Part shown: in pieces, positions 17,960-27,121 of the stretch | Position numbering within the stretch: the first letter of the stretch is position 1 | How the letters are laid out: the number at the start of each line of letters is the position of its first letter | Assembly: GCA_015206945.1 (NCBI GenBank) | Contig: JADEXV010000036.1 | Span: forward strand, 1 to 43,482 | Reading direction: 5' to 3' | Length of the DNA stretch: 43,482 nt | Origin: Nostocales cyanobacterium LEGE 12452 | GTDB taxonomy: Bacteria > Cyanobacteriota > Cyanobacteriia > Cyanobacteriales > Nostocaceae | The notes under the pieces: model-generated | Databases searched by the model: none | Seen by the model: only the letters and a program-made list of their open reading frames with translations | What the model was told of the DNA's origin: nothing | Position numbers and translations under genes: made by a program

Positions 17960-20805
17960 TGAACACAGAACAAAATCCAGCTTATGAATATCAAGTTGGT
18001 GGCAGTTTACCAGTTGATGCCCCCAGTTATGTAGTGCGACAAGCAGATACAGATTTGTATGAAGCGTTGAAGGCTGGGGAGTTTTGTTATGTTCTAAATT
18101 CTCGGCAGATGGGCAAGTCTAGCTTGTGGGTGCAAACTATGCAAAGACTACAAAACGAAGGTATTGCATGTGCTGCGGTTGACTTGACGAAGATTGGTAG
18201 CAAGCACGTTGCACCAGATCAATGGTATGCGGGTATAGTACGTATTTTGGTAAGTGGTTTTAAGCTTTCAGGAAAGTTTAATGTACGAAGTTGGTGGCGC
18301 GATCGCGATCATCTTTCTCCGGTACAGCGATTGAGTGAATTTCTCGAAGAAGTTCTGCTAGTTGAAGTTGTTCAATCAATAGTCATTTTTGTAGATGAAA
18401 TCGATAGTGTTATCAGCCTGAATTTTTCAACCGATGATTTTTTTGCTTTGCTCCGGTTCTGCTACAACCAGCGTGTTGATAAAGCAGCCTACAAACGCCT
18501 CACATTTTGTCTGCTAGGGGTAGCTACTCCCTCAGATTTGATTAAAGATAAAAAGCGCACACCGTTCAATATAGGTCACGCAATTGAATTAAAAGGCTTT
18601 GAATTGCATGAAGTCCAACCTTTGGCTGAGGGATTGATGGGAAAAGTCAGCAATCCCCAAATAGTACTGCAAGAGCTTTTGGATTGGACAAGTGGTCAAC
18701 CATTTCTCACCCAGAAACTTTGTCAACTCATCCCAGACATAGTGGAGGTATCAGGGGTAGAAGAGTTAGTGCGATCGCACATAATTGACAATTGGGAATT
18801 TCAGGATGAGCCTGAGCATTTGAGGACGATACGCGATCGTCTTCTCAGAGATGAACAACGTGCGGGAAGACTATTAGGACTGTATCAGCAAATTTGGCAA
18901 AATGGAGAGATGCCAGTTGATAATAGTTATGACCAGATAGAACTACGGCTGTCTGGTTTAGTTGTAGAGCAACAGGGTAATTTAAAGGTTTACAATCGCA
19001 TCTATGCTGATGTTTTTAATCAAAACTGGATTGATAAGATATTAGCAAATTTACGGCCCTATGGTCAGGCTCTATCAGCATGGATAGGTTCGCAGAAAGA
19101 TGAGTCATGGTTATTGCGTGGACAAGCATTACGCAACGCTCAAGATTGGGCTACCAACAAAAGTTTGAGCAGTGAGGATAATCAGTTTTTAAATGCCAGC
19201 CTAGAGCTTGAGAGACGAGAATTAGAGGATGCTTTAAAGTCACACACATTCAAGTTTAAATATGGAGAAGCATCCTCAGTAATTGAATTAATTACTGTAT
19301 GTGAAAAATATCCTGAAGAGGGACAAGATTATTTGCTCAATGGGTATCTTGAAACTTGGTTAGTAGGACAAGGAAAGACATATTTAGGAAATATATCACG
19401 TAAAATTGTGTCCGACTACGACCAAGAAATGCGTAAAGGTTTAGAGATATTTCTACGGGAATTGTGTGAAGATGCTGGAGTAGCTGCATATCCTGAAATC
19501 TCTGTTCAATCTCATAGTCTAGACTTTGGTGAACTACCAGTCGGTTCTCAAAGATGGGTTTCCTTAAAAATTAGTAATAATGGACGTGGATTTGCATGGG
19601 GGAATGTAAAATTTGAACCTCATCTTCCAGGTGTAAGTATAATTGATAATTTCGATTCCTCTACTGATGAAAACTTTGATATTCACTTAGATACACTGTG
19701 GGTTAAACCGGGCGAATACCAAGGTTTTATTGTTATTTTTTTAGAAAAAATTAAATATCCTTGCAGAATTTATATACATTATCAAGTCATCGAACTACAA
19801 GTTAGCATAGAGCCGATGCAACTAAATTTAGGATTTGTCCCACACGGCACGCATTTAATTAAAAGCTCATTGAAAATCACTTGTGAACCTTCTGAGGGAA
19901 GGCTTAAGGGAACAGCTTTAACGTCTGATATGGCTCGATTAGAAGTAAAACCACATATTTTTGAGGGTTCATTCTTAGAATTGTCTTTGGCCTTAGATAC
20001 AACCTTTATAGAGGTAGGGAGCTACAATTTTATAATATCTATACAAACTAATACTGGAAATTATGAAGTACCCGTTTATTTTAGGAAACCTATAAGGACA
20101 GATAGTATCATTATATCTGCTGCTAATGCTAGTATATTTATAGGATTAGTAATGTATTCAAGCAGGATTTTTTTGCAGAGCTTATTAGGCTTATCAAAGT
20201 TATCATACCTACCTGAATTTAGTCAACACAGTGCAGTTAATTTTTCAAAAAATCTACAAATTCAACAATTAACATACTTTATCCTTGGTGTTATTATTAC
20301 TATAGTAATCAGCAAAATAATATTATTCTACAGTAGTCAATATTTAAACAAATATTTGACTTTTTTAAAAAAAAATATATATGATAGGATAAAAATTCTA
20401 TTTGATAAATATACGGATATCATAATTTATGAAATAAACAAAATATTTAGGTATTTTAATACAAATTATTATTGGATAATATTTTCATTGATAATACCAT
20501 TAATTGTTTTTTCTATTTGGTCTTTGTCTTTTTTAACACAACCTAATAATAGAAAAAATGTTCTAAGGGAGTTAAATAAAACTTTAGAGTTACTATCTAT
20601 ATTGTGGTCACTCATTATCTATATTACAGGCTTGTTATTTAAAATATTTGGATATATTGGTGCTAGCTTTATATTTATGTCTGATTTAATTACATATCCA
20701 ACAACGTGGATTGGCATTAATCAACCAGAAGTTGGATGGTTAATGTTAGGTTTGCTTATAGGTGGAGTTTTAGGATGGACTTATGAACTCAAACGTATAA
20801 AATAA
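17959..20805 (+). CDS. AAA-like ATPase with Ig-like repeats and multi-pass membrane C-terminus
   Basis: Residues 1-410 are an AAA-like (AAA_35) module with Walker [11 protein letters not shown] (about 49-57), Walker [12 protein letters not shown] (about 141-151), and the usual tail ending [17 protein letters not shown]. In many cyanobacterial relatives WD40 repeats follow. Here residues 411-510 are an unrecognised helical region. Two Ig-like beta domains follow ([20 protein letters not shown] from 521, [19 protein letters not shown] from 622). About five membrane segments lie at 715-745, 770-792, 836-860, 876-912 and 925-942. The TGATG overlap with the preceding stop implies translational coupling. 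Codons from about residue 430 on are markedly AT-rich and free of HIP1 sites, unlike the 5' half, suggesting a later-acquired effector end. A membrane-perturbing effector is a reasonable inference. Confidence 0.82.
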   Translation: MNTEQNPAYEYQVGGSLPVDAPSYVVRQADTDLYEALKAGEFCYVLNSRQMGKSSLWVQTMQRLQNEGIACAAVDLTKIGSKHVAPDQWYAGIVRILVSGFKLSGKFNVRSWWRDRDHLSPVQRLSEFLEEVLLVEVVQSIVIFVDEIDSVISLNFSTDDFFALLRFCYNQRVDKAAYKRLTFCLLGVATPSDLIKDKKRTPFNIGHAIELKGFELHEVQPLAEGLMGKVSNPQIVLQELLDWTSGQPFLTQKLCQLIPDIVEVSGVEELVRSHIIDNWEFQDEPEHLRTIRDRLLRDEQRAGRLLGLYQQIWQNGEMPVDNSYDQIELRLSGLVVEQQGNLKVYNRIYADVFNQNWIDKILANLRPYGQALSAWIGSQKDESWLLRGQALRNAQDWATNKSLSSEDNQFLNASLELERRELEDALKSHTFKFKYGEASSVIELITVCEKYPEEGQDYLLNGYLETWLVGQGKTYLGNISRKIVSDYDQEMRKGLEIFLRELCEDAGVAAYPEISVQSHSLDFGELPVGSQRWVSLKISNNGRGFAWGNVKFEPHLPGVSIIDNFDSSTDENFDIHLDTLWVKPGEYQGFIVIFLEKIKYPCRIYIHYQVIELQVSIEPMQLNLGFVPHGTHLIKSSLKITCEPSEGRLKGTALTSDMARLEVKPHIFEGSFLELSLALDTTFIEVGSYNFIISIQTNTGNYEVPVYFRKPIRTDSIIISAANASIFIGLVMYSSRIFLQSLLGLSKLSYLPEFSQHSAVNFSKNLQIQQLTYFILGVIITIVISKIILFYSSQYLNKYLTFLKKNIYDRIKILFDKYTDIIIYEINKIFRYFNTNYYWIIFSLIIPLIVFSIWSLSFLTQPNNRKNVLRELNKTLELLSILWSLIIYITGLLFKIFGYIGASFIFMSDLITYPTTWIGINQPEVGWLMLGLLIGGVLGWTYELKRIK

Positions 20806-20941
20806 ATGCATCTAAATATCTATAACAAGTCAGCTATTATCATAATTTAAGAAACCAGTTCAATGCCACAAAATTGACAAAGGCAGCTTTACTCTCATAT
20901 TTAAGAGGGATATCTAGCAAAAAACCGCTCTATACCTACGC

Positions 20942-21013
20942 TCATTGCCCAGAAGTGAGATTATCTAAGAGTTGCTGAAATTCTGTTGTAGAAAAAATTG
21001 CGATCGCACTTTC
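20942..21013 (-). pseudogene. Relic C-terminus of an Rpn/DUF4351-type protein
   Basis: On the minus strand this short stretch reads ESAIAIFSTTEFQQLLDNLTSGQ-stop, closely matching the C-terminus SAIAIPSTAEFQQVLDNLASGE of the neighbouring damaged gene. The duplicated block is about 65 bp and its copy lies 94 bp away, so the two are out of frame with each other. It is either a local tandem duplication or the last trace of a second gene copy. Confidence 0.7.
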
Positions 21014-21035
21014 ACCACAAAGTAGGCGATTTCGC

Positions 21036-21988
21036 TTATTCTCCAGAAGCGAGATTATCTAAAACTTGCTGAAACTCTGCTGTGGAAGGAATTGCGATCG
21101 CACTTTTGAGAAGCGTTTTTAGTACAGATGGTTCTTCTATCTTATTGATAACTTCGACAATGGAGCTTGGCACTTCTCCAAATCGTGTTTCTAACACTGC
21201 AATCAGGCTTTCTCTCGCATTTTCAACAATTCCTTCTTCTTTTGCTAGCCTTTCAATACTAGTTACGTACCGCATTCTATCTGCCTCCTCGTAACTTCTA
21301 ACTTCTGTTTTAAAACTAAGTGCCAACTCTTTTGGCAAAACCATTATCCAGTCGATAAACCGAAATAGTTCTCGAATATCTTCCCTGCTATATCCCCGTT
21401 CGTACAGCCGTCTGACTAGGCTTAGTTTCCACTGTAGCCGATTTTGTGGGTTTCGTTGCGTTGCCTTGGTCTTGAGATGCGCCATCACAATTACACCAAA
21501 GGGGTTGGTTGTTTGCTCTAGGGTTTCCCACCCTTGCTCATAGTCCAACAGTTTCGCCACAGGAAACTCTAAGCTGACGCGACATCCGCCCAGTTGATAG
21601 CTGTAGCTGGAAGGTCGCCAATTTGCTTGTTCATCTGCTAACACTGCTAAACTAATGACTCGCTTTTTATGGCGGTCAAACAAACGGTAATTATATGTGT
21701 ACATCCTTTCGGCAAATTGGCTGTCATATTCCCTTGGACTTCTACATGAACCAATACCCAAGCTTCTTCTCCATCCAATAGCCAAACTTTTGCGACTTTA
21801 TCGACCAAACGCCGTCCAATTTCTGCATCCGGTTCTAGCTGTTGCAGTTCTGTGTCCAAAAATTCATAAGGTCGCGTCCAGTCGATTTCGGCATAAGCTT
21901 GGGTGAAAAAGAATTCCAGAAAGCGGGGAAAATATAGCTCAATGACTTCTTTCCAAGGACTATCGTAATCAGTAAGTTGCTCGGTCAT
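21036..21988 (-). pseudogene. Rpn-family putative nuclease/transposase-like protein with DUF4351 tail, frameshifted
   Basis: Two overlapping frames encode one protein. The N-terminal part starts at 21988 (MTEQLTDYDSPWKEVIELYFP) and runs through the PD-(D/E)XK-like core WVLVHVEVQG. The C-terminal part resumes with EYDSQFAERMYTYNYRLFDRH and continues to DUF4351-like helices. The junction falls at the CCC run 21731-21733, where one extra base would restore a continuous frame of about 318 codons. The family (recombination-promoting nuclease, Rpn) is common and multicopy in cyanobacteria. The gene begins only 3 nt after ureC on the same strand, so it could be read from the urease transcript. The break may be real decay, a sequencing error or, less likely, programmed frameshifting. 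Confidence 0.82.
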
Positions 21989-21991
21989 GAA

Positions 21992-23707
21992 TTAAAACAA
22001 AAAGTACCTCTGTGACATTGGTAAAACTGTCGCAGGTTCACAAATCAGTAACTCTCCATCTGCCCTAACTTGGTATGTTTCTGGATCTACTTCAATGTGG
22101 GGTAGTGCATCATTCAGCTTCATATCCCGCTTACTCAATTGGCGTGTTCCAGAAACTGCAACTGCTGACTTTTGTAAACCTAGCTGGCTGGGAATTTCTT
22201 TCTCTAAAGCTGCTTGGGAAACAAAAGTTAATGATGTGGCATGACGCGCCCCTGCAAAACTACCAAACATTGGTCGCATATACACTGGTTGCGGTGTGGG
22301 AATACTGGCGTTGGCATCGCCCATTTGCGACCATGCAATCATTCCGCCTTTAATCACTATCTCTGGCTTCACGCCAAAAAATGCAGGATGCCACAAACAT
22401 AAATCTGCTAATTTTCCCTCTTCCACTGAACCCACATATTGAGCAATTCCGTGAGCGATCGCTGGGTTAATAGTATACTTAGCAACATATCTTTTTGCAC
22501 GAAAATTGTCTGCTTTTTGCTCAGTCCCTTCTGGGTTAAGACTTCCCCGTTGCATCTTCATTTTGTGAGATGTCTGCCAGGTGCGAATTATCACTTCGCC
22601 TACCCTTCCCATCGCCTGGGAATCGGAAGAAATCATGCTAAATGCGCCTAAGTCGTGCAAAATGTCTTCAGCGGCAATGGTTTCCCGACGAATGCGAGAT
22701 TCGGCAAAAGCGACATCTTCGGCGATCGCAGGATCAAGGTGATGGCATACCATCAACATATCCAAGTGTTCGTCTAAGGTGTTGAGGGTGTAAGGACGTG
22801 TGGGATTAGTGGAAGATGGGAGGACGTTAGCTTGGCTGCAAACTTTGATGATATCTGGTGCGTGTCCACCGCCTGCGCCTTCAGTGTGGTAGGTGTGGAT
22901 AGTACGATTTTTAAAAGCTGCGATCGTATCTTCGACAAATCCGGCTTCATTCAGAGTATCAGTATGAATTGCTACTTGTACATCATATTCATCGGCAACA
23001 CTGAGGCAGGTATCAATTGCTATGGGTGTAGTTCCCCAGTCTTCATGAAGTTTTAACCCCATTGCACCGGCGGCTACTTGTTCTATAAGTCCTTGGGGTT
23101 GACTAGCGTTACCTTTGCCCAAAAATCCTAAGTTGACGGGAAAAGCATCAGCAGCTTGCAGCATCCGGTAAATATTCCAGGGGCCGGGGGTGCAGGTAGT
23201 GGCATTTGTACCCGTAGCTGGGCCAGTACCACCGCCGATCATGGTGGTAATACCGGAAGCGATCGCCACTTCAATTTGTTGGGGACAAATAAAATGAATA
23301 TGGGCATCGATACCGCCAGCAGTGAGAATCATTCCTTCCCCTGCTAAAGCTTCGGTTCCGGGGCCGATAATAATATCTACATTATTTTGAATATAAGGAT
23401 TCCCGGCTTTACCAATTTTGAAAATCTTGCCATCTTTAATGCCAATATCAGCTTTGACAATACCCCACCAATCGAGAATTAAGGCATTAGTAATTACTAA
23501 ATCTACAGCACCATCGGCGTTAGAAATGGGGGATTGTCCCATTCCGTCTCGGATGACTTTACCGCCGCCAAATTTCACTTCATCGCCGTAGGTGGTGAAA
23601 TCTTGTTCAACTTCAATAAATAATTCTGTGTCTGCAAGTCGGATGCGATCGCCTACTGTTGGCCCGTAAGTTTCGGCATAGGCGCGGCGATCCATTCTGT
23701 AACTCAT
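21992..23707 (-). CDS. ureC: Urease subunit alpha
   Basis: UreC is the nickel-containing catalytic subunit that hydrolyses urea to ammonia and carbamate. The nickel ligands appear as [12 protein letters not shown] (HxH) and [10 protein letters not shown] plus [12 protein letters not shown]. The lysine carbamylated to bridge the nickels lies in [12 protein letters not shown], and the mobile-flap Cys-His in MVCHHLDP. The 571-aa length is normal for bacterial UreC. It lies last in the ureD-A-B-DUF1349-C operon, 9 nt after DUF1349. The nickel-loading accessories UreE, UreF and UreG are not in this window. Confidence 0.98.
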   Translation of the reverse strand: MSYRMDRRAYAETYGPTVGDRIRLADTELFIEVEQDFTTYGDEVKFGGGKVIRDGMGQSPISNADGAVDLVITNALILDWWGIVKADIGIKDGKIFKIGKAGNPYIQNNVDIIIGPGTEALAGEGMILTAGGIDAHIHFICPQQIEVAIASGITTMIGGGTGPATGTNATTCTPGPWNIYRMLQAADAFPVNLGFLGKGNASQPQGLIEQVAAGAMGLKLHEDWGTTPIAIDTCLSVADEYDVQVAIHTDTLNEAGFVEDTIAAFKNRTIHTYHTEGAGGGHAPDIIKVCSQANVLPSSTNPTRPYTLNTLDEHLDMLMVCHHLDPAIAEDVAFAESRIRRETIAAEDILHDLGAFSMISSDSQAMGRVGEVIIRTWQTSHKMKMQRGSLNPEGTEQKADNFRAKRYVAKYTINPAIAHGIAQYVGSVEEGKLADLCLWHPAFFGVKPEIVIKGGMIAWSQMGDANASIPTPQPVYMRPMFGSFAGARHATSLTFVSQAALEKEIPSQLGLQKSAVAVSGTRQLSKRDMKLNDALPHIEVDPETYQVRADGELLICEPATVLPMSQRYFLF

Positions 23708-23716
23708 AACTGTTCC

Positions 23717-24259
23717 TCACAAACTGCGAATTTGGAATTTTTCAAACCTCATTTGGAAACCATTCCCTTCAGGCGAGGCACACATTACACCTACACTTAC
23801 TGTTTCTGCTGAAGTCAAATAAGCGAGCCGCAGCATTGTATATTCAGTTCCATTCAAAGAGTATTCCACCTCTATTGCTGTGCCGCGTCGAGTTACACGC
23901 ACCCAAATTGCAGACGGATTTTGCGGCATTGGAATAACAGACCAATCCGAGTAATTGCGTGTCACGACTGCACTAACTTGTTGCACGCGATTGACAAATT
24001 CAATACCACATTTCAACCAATTCAACTCATCTAAACGTACCATCAGGCCCGCTTGATCGTATAAATCCTGATATTGTCCGCTGATTTTCACTTCAGCAAT
24101 AAAGTCACCTTGAATCTTTTGATAAAAAAAGTGACCATTATCTCTAATAAAACCGTAGTGAGTTTCCCGCCAGAAATCTGTTTTTGCGCCGGAAGTGATA
24201 GCGATCGCTTCATCTTTCACTTCCCAAACAGGCGGTTCATTGTACCATTCCATTTTCAT
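23717..24259 (-). CDS. DUF1349 (concanavalin-like fold) protein inside the urease operon
   Basis: The 180-aa protein fits the DUF1349 family, a predicted jelly-roll fold, with conserved features FWRETHYGFIRDNGHFF, YDQAGLMVRLDELNWLKCGIE, and a C-terminal VSVGVMCASPEGNGFQMRF. It has no signal peptide. Its ATG lies 2 nt after the ureB stop and its stop is 9 nt before ureC, so it is co-translated with urease. Family members are usually annotated near carbohydrate or regulatory genes, and I know of no demonstrated urease role. It could be an assembly or binding factor, or a passenger. Confidence 0.85.
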   Translation of the reverse strand: MKMEWYNEPPVWEVKDEAIAITSGAKTDFWRETHYGFIRDNGHFFYQKIQGDFIAEVKISGQYQDLYDQAGLMVRLDELNWLKCGIEFVNRVQQVSAVVTRNYSDWSVIPMPQNPSAIWVRVTRRGTAIEVEYSLNGTEYTMLRLAYLTSAETVSVGVMCASPEGNGFQMRFEKFQIRSL

Positions 24260-24261
24260 AG

Positions 24262-24567
24262 CTAAAGAGAACCGTTAATTTTCGCGTTGAAGCCGTAGAC
24301 TTGGCGAGTACCGACTAAGGGGACTAATATGATTTCTTTTTCGTCGCCTGGTTCAAAGCGAACTGCGGTTCCTGCGGGGATATCGAGGCGCATTCCTCGC
24401 GCTTGTTCTCTGTCAAAGTTTAAAGCGGTGTTGACTTCATAAAAGTGAAAGTGAGAACCTACTTGTATGGGGCGATCGCCTGTATTTGACACTAGCAATT
24501 TTATAGTTGGACGACCAACATTTAGTTCAATGTCACCTAATGGTGTGATAATTTCCCCAGGAATCAT
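24262..24567 (-). CDS. ureB: Urease subunit beta
   Basis: UreB is a small structural subunit of the (UreABC)3 urease trimer. The 101-aa sequence has the family start [16 protein letters not shown], the core [21 protein letters not shown] (here [19 protein letters not shown]) and [14 protein letters not shown]. It lies 14 nt after ureA and 2 nt before DUF1349. Confidence 0.97.
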   Translation of the reverse strand: MIPGEIITPLGDIELNVGRPTIKLLVSNTGDRPIQVGSHFHFYEVNTALNFDREQARGMRLDIPAGTAVRFEPGDEKEIILVPLVGTRQVYGFNAKINGSL

Positions 24568-24581
24568 AATAAATTTAAAAA

Positions 24582-24884
24582 TTAACGAATTGGATTATGT
24601 ACTGTCACTAACTTTGTACCATCAAGAAAAGTTGCTTCTACCTGCACTTCATGCACCATTTCAGGTATCCCTTCCATAACATCATCCCGCGTCAATAGAG
24701 TTGTACCGTAACTCATCAATTCAGCTACAGTTTGCCCATCCCTTGCACCTTCTAAAATAGCAGCAGAAATATAAGCGATCGCTTCAGGATAATTCAGTTT
24801 TAAACCCCTTCCTTTCCGTCTTTCTGCTAATAGAGCAGCAGTAAAAATTAATAGCTTATCTTTTTCCTGCGGCGTAAGTTGCAT
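24582..24884 (-). CDS. ureA: Urease subunit gamma
   Basis: UreA is the 100-aa gamma subunit, starting [23 protein letters not shown] and carrying [21 protein letters not shown] and [22 protein letters not shown]. It is the first structural gene after ureD. Its ribosome-binding site, AGAGGAGG at 24890-24897 on the minus strand, partly overlaps the end of a dispersed intergenic repeat. Confidence 0.97.
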   Translation of the reverse strand: MQLTPQEKDKLLIFTAALLAERRKGRGLKLNYPEAIAYISAAILEGARDGQTVAELMSYGTTLLTRDDVMEGIPEMVHEVQVEATFLDGTKLVTVHNPIR

Positions 24885-24892
24885 TCTTACCT

Positions 24893-24920
24893 CCTCTGTG
24901 TTCTCTGCGCCTCTGCGGTT
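24893..24920. repeat. Dispersed cyanobacterial repeat between ureD and ureA
   Basis: The minus-strand sequence starts AACCGCAGAGGCGCAGAG and continues with AACACAGAGG, a phrase I recognise as a dispersed intergenic repeat in Nostoc-type genomes. It fills almost the entire 39-bp ureD-ureA spacer. Its right end (AGAGG on the minus strand) contributes to the ureA Shine-Dalgarno. Confidence 0.6.
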
Positions 24921-24923
24921 AGT

Positions 24924-25760
24924 TTAAACCTGCCACACTCTTGGTATACAATTACCACGATTCAAGAAAGAAACTCGCAGCATCTGCCAAACATCAATAA
25001 ACCAGTTTCTCGCTTCAGATGTGGAAGCACCGCGATATCGGCACAATAATCCATGTTGTAATCGGCTAACACCCGCTTCTCCTTTCCCATCCCATAAATT
25101 TCGCGTTTTTTCGACAATTTCTCCTGAAACTGCACCACCAACCCAAACTAGACTACCTACAATTGGTTTTCCACCCAAACTGTGGGGACTGTGAAAGGTT
25201 TCTTCGCTACCCCGTAACCATTGCCGATCAATCCATAAAGGAATACCTTCTTGCCAAATTTCTGTGTGCGATCGCCATTCCCCTTGCAAGAATTTTTCTC
25301 CTCTAGCACTGCGACCAAATCGGGTAATTTCCCAGCCTAACCAACTGGCCCCGGTTGCTAATTCTACCCGTAAATCTTGCCGATAAATCGCGTCATTAAA
25401 TAAAATTGTCTCTTGCGGCAACCACTCTAAACAAGCACCAGCATCAACTTGCATCTCGATGTTTTGTCTAGCTTGTAAGCCATTACTGCGGTATATTTTG
25501 CTTGCAGCAGCTGTAGTGATTAAGGCTTGAGCTTGGGGTTGGAGGTGGATATTAGAGGATAAGCGATCGCCTCCCACCACTCCCCCAGCCGTGTGTAAAA
25601 TTACGCTATGACAAATTTCCCCTTCTGGGTAAAATGGACGCTGTACCTTCAGGGGCGCTTGTTGGTGATTGTAAATTAATTGGGTTTTACCCTGGCGATC
25701 GGCATAGACTAAATTAAGTTTGCCATGCCAACCTTCTGCTATTTGCTGATTGCAGGTCAT
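24924..25760 (-). CDS. ureD: Urease accessory protein UreD
   Basis: UreD binds apo-urease and, with UreF and UreG, helps deliver nickel and carbon dioxide to the active site. The 278-aa sequence has the family features GWHGKLNLVYADRQGKTQL, HQQAPLKVQRPFYPEG, HTAGGVVGGDRL, ACLEWLPQETILFNDA and a C-terminal CRYRGAS. It is the first gene of the urease operon, followed after 39 bp by ureA. Confidence 0.95.
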   Translation of the reverse strand: MTCNQQIAEGWHGKLNLVYADRQGKTQLIYNHQQAPLKVQRPFYPEGEICHSVILHTAGGVVGGDRLSSNIHLQPQAQALITTAAASKIYRSNGLQARQNIEMQVDAGACLEWLPQETILFNDAIYRQDLRVELATGASWLGWEITRFGRSARGEKFLQGEWRSHTEIWQEGIPLWIDRQWLRGSEETFHSPHSLGGKPIVGSLVWVGGAVSGEIVEKTRNLWDGKGEAGVSRLQHGLLCRYRGASTSEARNWFIDVWQMLRVSFLNRGNCIPRVWQV

Positions 25761-25837
25761 TTATAAATTCAAGATTAAAGTTTACATACCTTATATTTAT
25801 TTAATATATTCTCTGCTACTTTCCCTGCAATTTATCA

Positions 25838-27121
25838 TCATTTTTTCGCCAAGATTACATAATCATCTAATGCATAGTGTAACTGATGCTTCTGACCGAA
25901 ATACTGTTGGAGTATCGGACTCATATATAGTTGTTTTGGTAATTTTTCTCGAGCAAATTTACCAAATTCCGCACCGGATAAAGATGTTCTTGAACCTGTT
26001 GAGGTAATATATTTATACCAGACTAACTCTAATCCAAGTTCTGCGATAAATTTATCCACTACATTTTTTTCTTGCTCTTGGTTTTCAACTTGGTGAACGT
26101 CGTAAATTTTGAATAATTTCTTATCTTGCACAATTAGTAGAATATAGCCTGACTTTTTTAAGCTAGTGGCAAATATTTGCTTGTAAGTATTATTAGCTTC
26201 AACCCTCTTGGCTTTATCTATAAAGAAGCAGTGGGAAATTACGATAAAGTCGAAAAAGCCTTTGGGTAGATTATTCGATTGAGTTTTCCAATTAAAAATA
26301 TCAGTAGTAACAAAGTGGAAATAAGCATTAACCGTGGTTAGACGCGATTCTATATATCGTCGCCAAAATTGAAGTCCACGAAACTGGAAAGCATCTTGTT
26401 TTTCTAAAGAGTAGTAAGATATATGCATTTGCGGGATATGAAAAAAACCGCTACTACTTTGGAGAAATAAAGCTAAACCATAAGCAACGGTTCCTGGGCC
26501 TGCTGCAATATCAAGAATATTAACCTTACTTGGTAGTAAAGCATCCTGGTAAATGAGAAACCAAGCTAAATATATACAATATACATTTTCTAAAAAATAC
26601 TTCATAAAGTAGACATGAGGAGTTAGACTAAAACGGTAGTCTGGGTCTTGTCCAATTTTTAAGTTATTAATATCCTCAAGAGCATCTTCTAGCTTAACAA
26701 ATAACTGTTTGTCAGGAATCCTACTAAATTCTTCTTTGAGATATTCAACTAAACTTGATTCAAAATCATCAAATATCCGTTCATCAATACCAGTAGATTG
26801 CAGTTTATATTCATCCTGCTGTATTAAATTAAAAAATTTATAGATATATTTAACAAATTCCTCATCTGGCATTAATATGAGATTATCTTTTTGCTGGGAT
26901 GCTTCTGTTAGTTGTTTACTTAAAGTTTCTGTTTGTCGTTTATATTCTTGGGAATACCGTTCAAATTGAAGTTTATCCCTAAATAATTTTTCTAACCATG
27001 AGAATCTTGCACCTGACTTTTGAATCTCTTGCAATAATTGTGTTGCACGTCGGATATCGCTGCGTTTTACAGATAACTTGAACTGCTGACTTCGCCACCA
27101 ATTTACAATAGGATTATTCAT
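25838..27121 (-). CDS. Predicted class I SAM-dependent methyltransferase, unusual N-terminal helical domain
   Basis: Residues 1-130 are charged and helical, with a coiled-coil look (FSWLEKLFRDKLQFERYSQEYKRQ). A Rossmann methyltransferase core begins near residue 210 with motif I ILDIAAGPGTVAYGLALFL, then FDFIVISHCFF as motif IV-like strand and ILLIVQDKK as motif V. No target family is obvious to me. The preferred start is ATG 27121, which overlaps the end of the radical SAM gene by 8 nt (ATGAATAA). A TTG six bases upstream is an alternative. The tight overlap implies that the two proteins act in one process. Confidence 0.75.
   Translation of the reverse strand: MNNPIVNWWRSQQFKLSVKRSDIRRATQLLQEIQKSGARFSWLEKLFRDKLQFERYSQEYKRQTETLSKQLTEASQQKDNLILMPDEEFVKYIYKFFNLIQQDEYKLQSTGIDERIFDDFESSLVEYLKEEFSRIPDKQLFVKLEDALEDINNLKIGQDPDYRFSLTPHVYFMKYFLENVYCIYLAWFLIYQDALLPSKVNILDIAAGPGTVAYGLALFLQSSSGFFHIPQMHISYYSLEKQDAFQFRGLQFWRRYIESRLTTVNAYFHFVTTDIFNWKTQSNNLPKGFFDFIVISHCFFIDKAKRVEANNTYKQIFATSLKKSGYILLIVQDKKLFKIYDVHQVENQEQEKNVVDKFIAELGLELVWYKYITSTGSRTSLSGAEFGKFAREKLPKQLYMSPILQQYFGQKHQLHYALDDYVILAKK

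Noticed and set aside
22832..23056. Open frames antisense to ureC and groEL
   Set aside because: They are shadows of strongly conserved genes on the other strand and show no independent family signature or ribosome-binding site.
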